This document shows positions 1-8,456 of a stretch of DNA of 47,966 nucleotides, piece after piece. Source of the stretch: an uncultured Collinsella sp. (GTDB lineage Bacteria > Actinomycetota > Coriobacteriia > Coriobacteriales > Coriobacteriaceae). The DNA lies in the NCBI GenBank assembly GCA_900757495.1, contig CAAENX010000022.1, positions 1-47,966 of the forward strand, written 5' to 3'. The notes beneath the pieces were generated by a model. That model saw nothing but the letters and a program-made list of their open reading frames with translations, had not been told where the DNA came from and made no database searches. The first letter of the stretch is position 1; every line of letters begins with the position of its first letter. The position numbers and the translations under genes are program-made.

Positions 1-19
1 AGGCTCTTCACAGTTTTGA

Positions 20-96
20 TGGTGGACCTGACAAGATTCGAACTTGTGACCTCCCGGTTATCAGCCGGACGCTCTAACCAACTGAGCTACAGGTCC
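20..96 (-). tRNA. tRNA-Ile (anticodon GAT), CCA encoded
   Basis: On the minus strand the acceptor arm GGACCTG (96-90) pairs with CAGGTCC (30-24), followed by discriminator A and an encoded CCA (22-20). The anticodon GAT lies at 62-60 between the stem halves CCGGC and GCCGG-like bases, and the T-loop TTCGAAT is intact. It reads away from gyrA toward the left edge of the window. Isoleucine identity follows from the anticodon. Confidence 0.95.
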
Positions 97-167
97 ATCG
101 CGCAAGGGATATATTAGACGAGTCGTTACGCGCGCGTCAACAACTTTTTTGAAAATCTTTGAGGGGT

Positions 168-304
168 GTCGGCCCCGGCTGCCCGGCGGCATGCGAAGTC
201 GCCTGCTCGGACAGTCCTGCTCGCACGGAGAGCACATTAAGTGCTCTCCGGCTCGTGCGGAACTCGCGATCGACTTCGCATGCCGCCGGACAGCCGGGGC
301 CGAC
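168..304. repeat. 137-bp near-perfect palindrome with an inner hairpin
   Basis: The outer arms 168-201 and 271-304 are reverse complements over 34 bp with a single mismatch (182 against 290). Between them a second hairpin has 10-bp perfect arms (226-235 and 241-250) around a 5-base loop ATTAA. There is no T-run next to it, so it is not a simple intrinsic terminator. It fills most of the 97-395 gap between tRNA-Ile and gyrA. Small ORFs that cross it are by-products of the symmetry. Confidence 0.9.
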
Positions 305-322
305 GCGAGGTTCAAGATTGTC

Positions 323-357
323 AAAAAAGCGGTCGGCGCGCAGTGCGCCGACCGCCG
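323..357 (-). terminator. intrinsic terminator of gyrA
   Basis: Read on the minus strand, CGGTCGGCGC and GCGCCGACCG form a GC-rich stem of about 11 bp around ACTGC and are followed by GCTTTTTTG. It lies about 40 bp after the gyrA stop codon. Confidence 0.85.
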
Positions 358-395
358 ATATATGGGGTCTGATATTTTCTACCAGCTAGGGCCTC

Positions 396-3134
396 TTACT
401 CGTCTAGGAGATCCTCTGGCATGTCGTTGCCGTCGCCTAGGTCGACTGGGGCCTCTTCGGCGTCGGTTGCGGCCTCGGCGCCTTCGCCTTCGGGCTTCTC
501 CTTGGCGGCCGTCATGCGGGCTACGGCGCAGATGCGGTCGTTGTCGTCGACGGTCATCATCTTGACGCCCTGGGTAGCGCGGCCAGTCTGGCTAATCTCA
601 TCGGTCTTGACGCGAATGACCGTCGCGCCCTCCGTCACGATGAACAACTCGTGCTGCGGGCCCACCGTCTTCATGGCCGCGAGGTTGCCCTTACGCTCGG
701 TCATTTGGATGGTGTAGACGCCCTGGCCGCCGCGATTCTGCTCCGGGTAGTCCGCGACCGGCGTGCGCTTGCCGTAGCCGCGCTCGGTGATGACGAATAG
801 ATCGCCGTTGCCGTTAGTGACTTCCATGCCCAGAACGCTCACGCCATCCTTCATACCGATACCGCGAACGCCGCTAGTATCGCGGCCGGTGGCGCGCACC
901 TGCTCCTCGGAGAACATGATCGCCTTGCCCGCGGTGGTGGCCAGGATAATCTTGTCGCCCTCGCGCACGCGGCGCACGTTCAGCAGCGCGTCGTCGTCAC
1001 GCAGGTTGATAGCGATCAGGCCGTCGCGGCGGCTGCGGTCATATGCGCTCATCACGGTCTTCTTGACCATGCCGCTCTTGGTGGCAAACATCAGGTACTC
1101 GTCGGCAGGGAACTCGCGGCAGCTGATGACGCTCGCGATCTTCTCGCCCTCCTCGAAGGGCAGCAGGTTGACGATTGCGGTACCGCGCGCCTGGCGCGTA
1201 CCCACCGGCAGCTCGTGCACCTTCAGGCGATAGACCTTACCCTTGCTCGAGAAGAACAGCACGTACTCGTGCGTGGACGCGATGAACATCTCGTCGATGA
1301 CGTCGTCCTCTTTGAGGTTGACGCCCGACACGCCCTTGCCGCCGCGCTTCTGGGCGCGGTAGGCGGCCACCGGGATGCGCTTGACATAGCCGGTGTGGGT
1401 GATGGTCACGACCATGTCCTCATCGGCAATGAGGTCCTCGACGTCCAGGTCCTTCTCGACATGGCTGATCTCGGTGCGGCGCTTATCGCCGAACTTCTTG
1501 GAGATCTCGCGCATCTCTTCCTTAATGACGCCCAGGATCTTCTCCTCGTGCGCCAGCAGGTCCTCGTAGTAGGCGATGGCGCGGCGCAGGCCGTCCAGCT
1601 CTTCCTGGATCTTGTCGCGCTCCAGGCCGGTCAGGCGGCGCAGCTTCATCTCGAGGATGGCCGTGGTCTGCTCGGGCGTAAAGCCAAAGCGCTCGATCAG
1701 GCGGCTGCTGGCCTCAGAGTCGGTCTGCGAGGAGCGGATGATGCTGATGACCTCGTCGATATGGTCGAGAGCCATCAGGTAGCCCTCGAGGATATGGGCG
1801 CGCGCCTGGGCCTTCTTGAGATCAAAGCGGGTGCGGCGGGTGACTACGTCGACCTGGTGGTCGATGTAGTGCTGCAGCATCTCGCGCAGGCTCAGGCATT
1901 TGGGAACGCCGTTGACAAGTGCCAGGTTGTTGGCGCCAAAGGTCGTCTGCAGCGAGGTGTACTTATACAGATTGTTGAGCACGACCTGCGGAATGACGCC
2001 CTTCTTGAGCTCGATGACCAGACGGATACCCTTCTGGTTGGACTCATCGCGCATATCCGAGATACCCTCGATGCGCTTATCGTTGACGAGCTGGGCGATC
2101 TTCTCCTGCAGGGTGCCCTTGTTGACCATGTAGGGAATCTCGGTAAAGACCAAGCGGCTGCGACCGGTCTTGGTGGACTCCACGTGCGCCTTGGCACGCA
2201 CGGTAATGGAGCCGCGGCCGGTCTCGTAGCTCCGCTTAATGCCGGCGCTGCCCATGATGATGGCGCCGGTGGGGAAGTCCGGACCGGGCATGATCTGCAT
2301 GAGCTCGTCGACAGTGGCCTCGGGGTTGTCGATCAGGTAGCAGGTGGCCTCGATCGCCTCGGTGAGGTTATGCGGGGCGATGTTGGTGGCCATGCCGACG
2401 GCGATGCCCTGGCTACCGTTGACCAGCAGGTTGGGGAAGCGCGCGGGCAGTGCCTGGGGCTCGGCGAGCGACTCATCGTAGTTGGGCTGCCAGTCGACGG
2501 TATCCTTCTGCAGGTCGCGCAGCAGCTCCATGGCGGGCTTTGCCAGGCGGCTCTCGGTGTAACGCATGGCGGCGGCGCCGTCGCCATCGATGTTGCCAAA
2601 GTTGCCGTGACCGTCGATGAGCGGCGTGCGCATGGAGAACCACTGCGCCAGGCGGACCATGGCCTCGTAGACCGCGGAGTCACCGTGCGGATGGTACTTA
2701 CCGATAACTTCGCCGACCGTCCAGGCCGACTTCTTGTGCGGACGGTTGGGGTAGATGCCGCTCTCGTTCATGGCGTACAGGATGCGACGGTGCACCGGCT
2801 TTAAGCCATCGCGCACGTCCGGCAGGGCGCGCGCCGTGATGACCGACATCGAGTACTCGATGAACGACTGCTTCATCTCGCGGCCGAACTCCGAAATCTG
2901 GAGCTGACCGCCGTTGATATCCTCGCCGGCCGAGGCGCCACGGTCGACTTCGCCAAAGCTCTCCTCGAGCTCGGCGTCGTCGTCCTCTTCCTCATCATCG
3001 GCATCGGGGTTATAGGCGTCCGGATCGCCGTCCTCGCCCTGCTCAGCACGGGCAAGCAGGCGCTTCAGATCATCGGGCATGCCGGCGTCGCCGGCCTCGT
3101 CCATACCCTCGTTATTGTTGATATCGTCTGCCAC
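396..3134 (-). CDS. gyrA: DNA gyrase subunit A
   Basis: Breakage-reunion subunit of DNA gyrase, the ATP-dependent type II topoisomerase that introduces negative supercoils (912 residues). Visible marks are the catalytic tyrosine in AMRYTES (Y192), the quinolone-resistance region YHPHGDSAVYE with the wild-type serine (S153) and glutamate at the second hotspot as in many Gram-positives, and a canonical GyrA-box QKRGGKG in the C-terminal beta-pinwheel. The start is GTG at 3134 with AGGAGG just upstream. The protein carries an unusual acidic N-terminal extension of about 75 residues before the family start and an acidic C-terminal tail. It lies downstream of gyrB, separated by a structured gap, and ends at its own terminator. 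Confidence 0.98.
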   Translation of the reverse strand: MADDINNNEGMDEAGDAGMPDDLKRLLARAEQGEDGDPDAYNPDADDEEEDDDAELEESFGEVDRGASAGEDINGGQLQISEFGREMKQSFIEYSMSVITARALPDVRDGLKPVHRRILYAMNESGIYPNRPHKKSAWTVGEVIGKYHPHGDSAVYEAMVRLAQWFSMRTPLIDGHGNFGNIDGDGAAAMRYTESRLAKPAMELLRDLQKDTVDWQPNYDESLAEPQALPARFPNLLVNGSQGIAVGMATNIAPHNLTEAIEATCYLIDNPEATVDELMQIMPGPDFPTGAIIMGSAGIKRSYETGRGSITVRAKAHVESTKTGRSRLVFTEIPYMVNKGTLQEKIAQLVNDKRIEGISDMRDESNQKGIRLVIELKKGVIPQVVLNNLYKYTSLQTTFGANNLALVNGVPKCLSLREMLQHYIDHQVDVVTRRTRFDLKKAQARAHILEGYLMALDHIDEVISIIRSSQTDSEASSRLIERFGFTPEQTTAILEMKLRRLTGLERDKIQEELDGLRRAIAYYEDLLAHEEKILGVIKEEMREISKKFGDKRRTEISHVEKDLDVEDLIADEDMVVTITHTGYVKRIPVAAYRAQKRGGKGVSGVNLKEDDVIDEMFIASTHEYVLFFSSKGKVYRLKVHELPVGTRQARGTAIVNLLPFEEGEKIASVISCREFPADEYLMFATKSGMVKKTVMSAYDRSRRDGLIAINLRDDDALLNVRRVREGDKIILATTAGKAIMFSEEQVRATGRDTSGVRGIGMKDGVSVLGMEVTNGNGDLFVITERGYGKRTPVADYPEQNRGGQGVYTIQMTERKGNLAAMKTVGPQHELFIVTEGATVIRVKTDEISQTGRATQGVKMMTVDDNDRICAVARMTAAKEKPEGEGAEAATDAEEAPVDLGDGNDMPEDLLDE

Positions 3135-3210
3135 GTTACCTCCTCATGGTTTGCGTGGTCCATTAGTTCCCTACCACGGAGACGGATTACCGGGAATGCC
3201 GGATAACCCT

Positions 3211-3316
3211 CCTAGGTTTTCCAGGTGCCCCAGGTTGCCCTGAAGGATGAGGGCGCACGCCTTGCGTGCGGCGCCCGAAATCCTGAAGGGCAAGATGGGG
3301 TGCCTGGGAAAGCTAG
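3211..3316. repeat. long imperfect palindrome between gyrB and gyrA
   Basis: The left arm (CCTAGGTTTTCCAGG..., from 3211) and the right arm (ending ...CCTGGGAAAGCTAGG at 3316) are largely complementary over about 45 bases with scattered mismatches. The apex is GGGCGCACGC against GCGTGCGGCGCCC. It overlaps the gyrB stop codon (3313-3315). It could fold as one long hairpin in the gyrB-gyrA transcript. Confidence 0.75.
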
Positions 3317-5343
3317 GCGTCAAGGAAACGCGCGTCGTGGGCGTGTTTCTCGATATATTCGCGGCGATAGCCGACCTCGGAACCCATCAGTTCGCGCACG
3401 GCGCGATCCGCCACCACGGCGTCCTCGATCGACACACGCTGCAGGATGCGGGTCTTGGGGTCCATCGTCGTCGAGGCGAGCTGCTTGGGGTCCATCTCGC
3501 CCAGGCCCTTGTAGCGCTGAACGGTATAGCCCTTGCGCTTTTTGGTGATCTTGCCGTCCTTGGCCTTGCCGTCCTCGTCGTTGTCGTCGGGGTTCAGACC
3601 CAGGCTCTGGATGGTGTCGCGCAGGATCTCGTCTTCGGGCTGACGGCCGTTGGGATACACGTAGTGGATCTTGTTGCGCACCTTAATGCCAAAGATAGGC
3701 GGGCACGCGACGTACACGTAGCCGGCGTCAATCAGCGGACGCATGTACTTGTAGAAGAACGTCAGCAGCAGGATGCGGATATGCGCACCGTCGACGTCTG
3801 CATCGGTCATGATGATGATCTTGTGGTAACGCGCCTTGCTAATGTCGAAGTCGCCGCCGTCGCCGGCACTCGTCGTGACGCCGCAGCCGATCGCGGTAAT
3901 CAGCGACTGGATGGTGTCACTCGAGAATGCGCGATGGTCACCAACGCGTTCGACGTTCAGAATCTTGCCGCGCAGGGGCAGAATCGCCTGGATGTCTCGG
4001 CGACGGCCATCCTTGGCCGAGCCGCCTGCCGAGTCGCCCTCTACGATGAAGAGCTCGGTCAACTCGGCGTCGCGCACCGAGCAGTCGGCGAGCTTGCCGG
4101 GCAGCGACGCCGTCTCGAGCAGGCTCTTGCGGCGGGTCGCCTCGCGCGCCTTACGGGCGGCATTGCGTGCCTTGCAGGCCTGCTGGGCCTTCTTGACGAT
4201 CTCACGAGCGGGCTTGGGATGCTCCTCCAAGTAATCGGCAAGGCCGTCGGTCACGATCTTGAGCGTCAGCGCGCGCATATAGGAGCTGCCGAGCTTGGCC
4301 TTGGTCTGGCCCTCAAACTGCGGATCGGGCAGCTTGACCGAGATAACGGCCGAAAGGCCCTCGCGTACATCGTCGCCGGTCAGATTGGCGTCTTTTTCCT
4401 TGAGCAGGTTCTGCTTGCGCGCGTAGTCGTTGATCACGCGAGTGAGCGCGGTGCGGAAGCCCTCAAGGTGCATGCCGCCCTCGGGAGTGTAGATGTCGTT
4501 GGCGAACGACATGACGTTCTCGCCGTAGCCGCTATTCCACTGCAGGGAAACCTCGACCTCGCCCATCTTGGTCACAGGCGCGTCCGGATCCGATTTGCCC
4601 TCAATATAGATGGGCTCCTTAAAGGCCTCGGGGACGTCCTTGCCCTCGTTGAGGAACTTGACGAAGTCGATGATGCCGCCCTCGTAGCAAAACTCCTCCA
4701 CGTGGGGAGTCGCCTCGCGCTCGTCGGTCAGCACAATCTTAAGGTTCTTATTGAGGAACGCCGTCTCCTGCAGACGGTTGTGCAGCGTATCGAAATCGTA
4801 GATGCAGGTCTCGAAGATCTCGTCGTCGGGCCAGAAGGTGACGGTGGTGCCCGTTGAATCCGAGGTGCCCACGACCTCCATCTTCTTGACGGTCTTGCCG
4901 CGCGAGAACTCCATCTCGTAGGTGTTGCCATCGCGACGAACCTGAACGACCACGCGCTTGGACAGTGCGTTGACGACGGAGATGCCCACGCCGTGCAGGC
5001 CGCCCGAGACCTTATAGGCCGAGTTATCGAACTTACCGCCGGCGTGCAAGATCGTCATAACGACCTCGAGCGTCGGGATCTTTTTAACAGGGTGCTCGTC
5101 GACGGGGATGCCGCGCCCGTTGTCGACGACCGTGATGGAGTTGTCGGCGTGGACCGTCACCTGGATCTCGGTGCAGAAACCGGCCATGGCCTCGTCGACG
5201 GAGTTGTCAACGATCTCCCACACCAGGTGATGCAGACCGCTGGCGCTCGTCGAGCCGATATACATGCCCGGGCGCTTACGAACGGCCTCGAGACCTTCGA
5301 GAATCTTAATCTCGCCGCCATCGTAATCGTTTTCGTTTGCCAC
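3313..5343 (-). CDS. gyrB: DNA gyrase subunit B
   Basis: ATPase subunit of DNA gyrase (676 residues). It has the GHKL ATPase elements EIVDNSVDEA and NGRGIPV with GGLHGVG, the transducer, and the Toprim metal site EGDSAGGSA with TDADVDGAHIR, ending in the QRYKGLGEM tail. The GTG start at 5343 is preferred over an in-frame TTG at 5361, because GAAGGAGG lies between them and the TTG codon would sit upstream of the ribosome binding site. A terminator separates it from the recF-dciA operon, so it has its own promoter. gyrA follows about 180 bp downstream on the same strand. Confidence 0.97.
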   Translation of the reverse strand: MANENDYDGGEIKILEGLEAVRKRPGMYIGSTSASGLHHLVWEIVDNSVDEAMAGFCTEIQVTVHADNSITVVDNGRGIPVDEHPVKKIPTLEVVMTILHAGGKFDNSAYKVSGGLHGVGISVVNALSKRVVVQVRRDGNTYEMEFSRGKTVKKMEVVGTSDSTGTTVTFWPDDEIFETCIYDFDTLHNRLQETAFLNKNLKIVLTDEREATPHVEEFCYEGGIIDFVKFLNEGKDVPEAFKEPIYIEGKSDPDAPVTKMGEVEVSLQWNSGYGENVMSFANDIYTPEGGMHLEGFRTALTRVINDYARKQNLLKEKDANLTGDDVREGLSAVISVKLPDPQFEGQTKAKLGSSYMRALTLKIVTDGLADYLEEHPKPAREIVKKAQQACKARNAARKAREATRRKSLLETASLPGKLADCSVRDAELTELFIVEGDSAGGSAKDGRRRDIQAILPLRGKILNVERVGDHRAFSSDTIQSLITAIGCGVTTSAGDGGDFDISKARYHKIIIMTDADVDGAHIRILLLTFFYKYMRPLIDAGYVYVACPPIFGIKVRNKIHYVYPNGRQPEDEILRDTIQSLGLNPDDNDEDGKAKDGKITKKRKGYTVQRYKGLGEMDPKQLASTTMDPKTRILQRVSIEDAVVADRAVRELMGSEVGYRREYIEKHAHDARFLDA

Positions 5344-5391
5344 ACGTCCTCCTTCAGTCAAGAAAATGTGTACAGCCTTACTAGTTTATCG

Positions 5392-5422
5392 TAAAAAAAT
5401 ACCCTCGGGAACGAGGGTATTT
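5392..5422 (-). terminator. intrinsic terminator of the dnaN-recF-dciA operon
   Basis: On the minus strand AAATACCCTCG and CGAGGGTATTT form an 11-bp perfect stem with loop TTCC, followed by a run of T. It sits between the dciA stop and the gyrB start. Confidence 0.9.
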
Positions 5423-5448
5423 GGCTCTACAAGGCCACCAGATGCGAT

Positions 5449-6012
5449 TTAAGGCTCTTTTTTGCTTTGCACGCCCTTGGCCCACTCGGCGCTGGCTCTC
5501 ATGGCATTCTCGAGGGCCTCGCGCAGTTTTTGGTCTTCGATGGGCGCCACTTGGCGCTCGATCTCGGCACGCTCGGCCTCACTTAGGTCGGCGTGCGGGG
5601 CCGGCGGTCGCTCGGTCGTCGCCGGGCGCAGGCGCTCCTTGGCGGCGGGCGGCGTGTGACCGGGCGCGGTGGTTTTGAACACCAGGCCGTCCACATGCGC
5701 ACCGGCGCGCTCCATGCGCGCACGGATGATCTCGCGCAACAGCGTCATTTCCTGCGTCCACGAGGGCGAGTCGAGATACACCAGCAGCTCATTGGACTCG
5801 GGCAGGTAGCGCAGCCCCGTCACATGCCGTCCCTCGCGCGTGCCCGAGCACACCGCGTTCCATGCGCGATAGACCGTGCGCGACTCCTCGGCAGCCTCCA
5901 TCTGCGCACGGCGCTTAGGCGTTGCAGCCGCCAGGATGCGCTGGCGCTCTGCGTTCAAAAACCCACTGAAGGCGACTGTCTCGCTCTCGCGCTCGTAATT
6001 AGCACGTCTCAC
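5449..6012 (-). CDS. dciA: DUF721 protein, DciA-type replicative helicase loader
   Basis: DUF721-family protein of 187 residues. The core from about residue 40 to 115 (AWNAVCSG...HVTGLRYLPESNELLVYLDSPSW...LLREII) matches the fold of DciA, which helps load the DnaB helicase in bacteria without DnaC or DnaI. The C-terminal third is Pro/Ala/Glu-rich and probably disordered. Its start overlaps the recF stop by 14 bp, so it is translationally coupled in the dnaN-recF-dciA operon, the position DUF721 occupies in actinobacteria. The family is clear from sequence and position; the loader role is transferred from characterised DciA proteins. Confidence 0.85.
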   Translation of the reverse strand: MRRANYERESETVAFSGFLNAERQRILAAATPKRRAQMEAAEESRTVYRAWNAVCSGTREGRHVTGLRYLPESNELLVYLDSPSWTQEMTLLREIIRARMERAGAHVDGLVFKTTAPGHTPPAAKERLRPATTERPPAPHADLSEAERAEIERQVAPIEDQKLREALENAMRASAEWAKGVQSKKEP

Positions 6013-7105
6013 CCATGCTCACCACCTTGGCTCGATCAAGCAGGTCATCGGTAAAGTACCCCAGGTTGGTCGTAGTTATGACCGTCTGGATATCATCGCC
6101 GATCAGCCGCAGGAAAGCGCCGCGACGCTCGCCGTCGAGCTCGCTCATCACGTCGTCCAGAAGCAGCAGCGGGGCGGTGCCCAGGACATCGCGAGCCACG
6201 GCCACCTCGGCCACCTTCCAGGACAGCACCAGCGTGCGCTGCTGTCCTTGGCTGGCAAATGAACGGGCGGAGCGACCAGCCACGGTGAACTCGATCTCGT
6301 CGCGATGCGGTCCCACCAACGTCACGCCGCGGCGAATTTCCTCGTCGGCATGCTCGTCAAGGGCGGCCAGCATGCGCTCGTACGCCCAACCCTTCAGCTC
6401 TTCGCGATCCTCGACCTGGGGCAAATCCCCCAGCGTGGACGCATAGGTCACGTTGGCGGCCTCGCCTGACGCCACTTGCCCGTAGGCAGTGTGCACATGG
6501 CCCGCCAGCCGGTCGAGCAGGGCCAACCGGTGCACGAGCAGAGCCGAGCCCGCGCGGGCAATCGAATCGTTCCACGCGCCGAGCATCTCGCGACAGCACC
6601 AGGTCTCCTTGAGCAAGGCGTTACGCTGGGTCACGCAGCGCCCATAGGTGCTCGCAAGATCGGCATAGCGTGCGCTCAGCTGCATGCCAAAGTCATCAAG
6701 GGCGGCGCGGCGCACACTGGCGCCTCGCTTAACCATGTCCAGATGGTCGGGGCAAAACAGCACGCTCGGCAGAACCCCGCGCACACCGGCGGCAGAGCAT
6801 CTCTTGCCGTTGCGACTAAACGAGCGCTTACCGTCCTCCGCGCTCAATCCCATATCAAGCACGCGGCCGTCGCCCTCGAGCCTCAGCTCGATCTTGCACG
6901 AGCCCACGCCGTCATGGACGAGCTCGGCTGCGGTCGAATGCCTAAACGAGGCGCCGCTCGTCAGCAGCTGCAGCGCCTCTATGAGATTGGTCTTTCCCGC
7001 CGCGTTGGGTCCCGCGAGTATCGTCACGCCCTCATCCAGGGCAAGGCGATAGCTATCGAAGCTGCGGTAGTGCGCGACGGAAAGATCGCGGGCGAACATG
7101 GTCAT
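5999..7105 (-). CDS. recF: DNA replication and repair protein RecF
   Basis: SMC-like ATPase of 368 residues that helps load RecA at gaps with RecO and RecR. It shows Walker A GPNAAGKTN near residue 32, the ABC signature region FASQGQQRTL, and Walker B LLLLDDVMSELD followed by the D-loop. It starts 9 bp after dnaN and overlaps dciA, so it belongs to the dnaN operon. The ATG at 7105 has no strong Shine-Dalgarno sequence, and an in-frame ATG two codons later is an alternative; translation may be coupled to dnaN. Confidence 0.97.
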   Translation of the reverse strand: MTMFARDLSVAHYRSFDSYRLALDEGVTILAGPNAAGKTNLIEALQLLTSGASFRHSTAAELVHDGVGSCKIELRLEGDGRVLDMGLSAEDGKRSFSRNGKRCSAAGVRGVLPSVLFCPDHLDMVKRGASVRRAALDDFGMQLSARYADLASTYGRCVTQRNALLKETWCCREMLGAWNDSIARAGSALLVHRLALLDRLAGHVHTAYGQVASGEAANVTYASTLGDLPQVEDREELKGWAYERMLAALDEHADEEIRRGVTLVGPHRDEIEFTVAGRSARSFASQGQQRTLVLSWKVAEVAVARDVLGTAPLLLLDDVMSELDGERRGAFLRLIGDDIQTVITTTNLGYFTDDLLDRAKVVSMGETC

Positions 7106-7114
7106 GGCGCAGCG

Positions 7115-8218
7115 CTAGATGCGGACCGGCATGACCAGGTACAGGTAGTTGATCTTGTCGTAGGACTTGAAGATGCCCGCCTGCGAGTAGCTCTTGAGCT
7201 CCAGCGTGATCTCCTTCTCCTTGGACAGGGCATTGAGGCAGCCGAAGATGTAGTGGTAGTTGAAGGCGATAGTACCCGACTCGCCCTCGGCCTCGACATC
7301 GATCGTCTCCTGCGCAAGGTCCTGGTCATTGGAAATGGAGGACAGGCCCATCTGTCCGTTCTCGACATCGATCTCGAACTTGACGGCGGGGTTGGCGCTC
7401 GCGATAACGGCCACGCGCTTGAGGGCGGCGTTAAAGGCGGCGACGTCGATCTTGACGCTCGTCACGCACGAATCGGGGATGAGCTGCTTGTAGTTGGGGT
7501 ACACGCCCTCGATGCGGCGCGACACGTAGGTGGTGTTGCCGGCCTCGAAGACGACCTGGGTGTCGGTAGCCCCGATCATGATGGTCGCCTGGCTGGCCAT
7601 GATGCTCAGCGCGTCGTTAAAGGCGTCAGCCGGAACGTTGAGCTCAAAGGAGCCCTCGAGGGTCGAGGTCTCGACCTGCGTATCGCACACGGCCAAGCGG
7701 AAGGAATCGGTCGCCACCAGGCGCACGGTGTTGTTCTCGACCTTCATGTGCACACCACCCAGGATGGGGCGGGCTTTGTCGGTCGAGGTGACGCGCCACA
7801 CGCGGCCGACCATTTCGGACAAGATATCGGTCGGCAGCTCCACGGCACTCTCGATGGCATAGGCCGGAAACTCGGGGAAGTCATTGGCATCGAGCGTGTT
7901 CAGCCTAAAAGAGCTCTTCTCGCAACCAATCAGCACCTGGCGCTCGGACAGCTCAAAGGTGACCGGGGCATCGGGGAGGGTCTTGGTGATATTGGAGAGC
8001 ATCTTACAGGGGATAACCATCTCGCCCTCTTCTTCGACATGCGCCGCGATGCGATGACGGATCGAGATAGTGTAGTTAGAGGTCTGGAATTCCAAGATGC
8101 CGTCTTGGGCCTTAACGAGCACGCCCGACAGGATGGGAAGGGTGGATGCCGAAGCGACACCCTTCATAACGACGCCGATGGCTTGTGTAAGCGAGCTCTG
8201 GCTGACGGTGAACTTCAT
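7115..8218 (-). CDS. dnaN: DNA polymerase III sliding clamp (beta subunit)
   Basis: Ring-shaped processivity clamp of the replicase (367 residues, the normal length). It has three repeated clamp domains and the conserved C-terminal end YLVMPVRI, part of the clamp's protein-binding cleft. The start MKFTVSQSSL is typical and AAAGG lies about 10 bp upstream. It is the first gene of a dnaN-recF-dciA unit and follows dnaA after a 238-bp gap that contains the probable origin unwinding region. Confidence 0.98.
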   Translation of the reverse strand: MKFTVSQSSLTQAIGVVMKGVASASTLPILSGVLVKAQDGILEFQTSNYTISIRHRIAAHVEEEGEMVIPCKMLSNITKTLPDAPVTFELSERQVLIGCEKSSFRLNTLDANDFPEFPAYAIESAVELPTDILSEMVGRVWRVTSTDKARPILGGVHMKVENNTVRLVATDSFRLAVCDTQVETSTLEGSFELNVPADAFNDALSIMASQATIMIGATDTQVVFEAGNTTYVSRRIEGVYPNYKQLIPDSCVTSVKIDVAAFNAALKRVAVIASANPAVKFEIDVENGQMGLSSISNDQDLAQETIDVEAEGESGTIAFNYHYIFGCLNALSKEKEITLELKSYSQAGIFKSYDKINYLYLVMPVRI

Positions 8219-8220
8219 CT

Positions 8221-8286
8221 TTTAATACCTTTCTATAGATATAAATATCTTAATAATAGTAATAGCACTGACGAAACTGTTGATTA
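8221..8286. other. putative origin unwinding element: AT-rich stretch, DnaA-trios and adjacent DnaA box
   Basis: An AT-rich stretch (8221-8250) is followed by TAATAATAGTAATAG (8251-8265). Read from the box side this is 3'-GAT-AAT-GAT-AAT-AAT-5', the DnaA-trio pattern described in Bacillus subtilis. A 12-bp spacer of mixed composition leads to TGTTGATTA (8278-8286), a 7 of 9 match to the DnaA-box complement. Further box-like sites lie at 8351 and 8433. The order (AT-rich, trio, spacer, box) is that of a basal unwinding system. The motif is seen; function is inferred. Confidence 0.7.
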
Positions 8287-8350
8287 CTCCCAAAGACGCA
8301 GGTCAGACCAAGAAAGAGAATCGACAGCAACCTGTGTGCAACAGGGGTGG

Positions 8351-8359
8351 TTTTCCACG
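8351..8359 (+). promoter_or_regulatory. DnaA-box-like site TTTTCCACG
   Basis: It matches TTATCCACA at 7 of 9 positions and lies in the dnaA-dnaN gap. Confidence 0.5.
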
Positions 8360-8432
8360 TTCAAAACCTGCGCAAAACTTTTCATCACCGCGGGTTGGGT
8401 TTTAGACACCTTATGCCCGTGGTTTCGACAAG

Positions 8433-8441
8433 TTTTCAACA
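8433..8441 (+). promoter_or_regulatory. DnaA-box-like site TTTTCAACA
   Basis: It matches TTATCCACA at 7 of 9 positions, and the same nonamer occurs twice, inverted, upstream of the dnaA operon (11634 and 11687). This repetition suggests it is the box variant used by this organism. Confidence 0.6.
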
Positions 8442-8456
8442 GGTGTCTCTATTTCC

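Noticed and set aside
149..565. Plus-strand frames through the tRNA-Ile/gyrA gap
   Set aside because: They run through the palindrome and the gyrA terminator; their symmetry explains them.
1215..2804. 529-codon plus-strand frame opposite gyrA
   Set aside because: It is an antisense shadow of a certain gene, caused by high GC at third positions; the sense protein has all catalytic motifs.
3247..4857. 536-codon plus-strand frame opposite gyrB
   Set aside because: Antisense shadow; no ribosome binding site and no recognisable domain.
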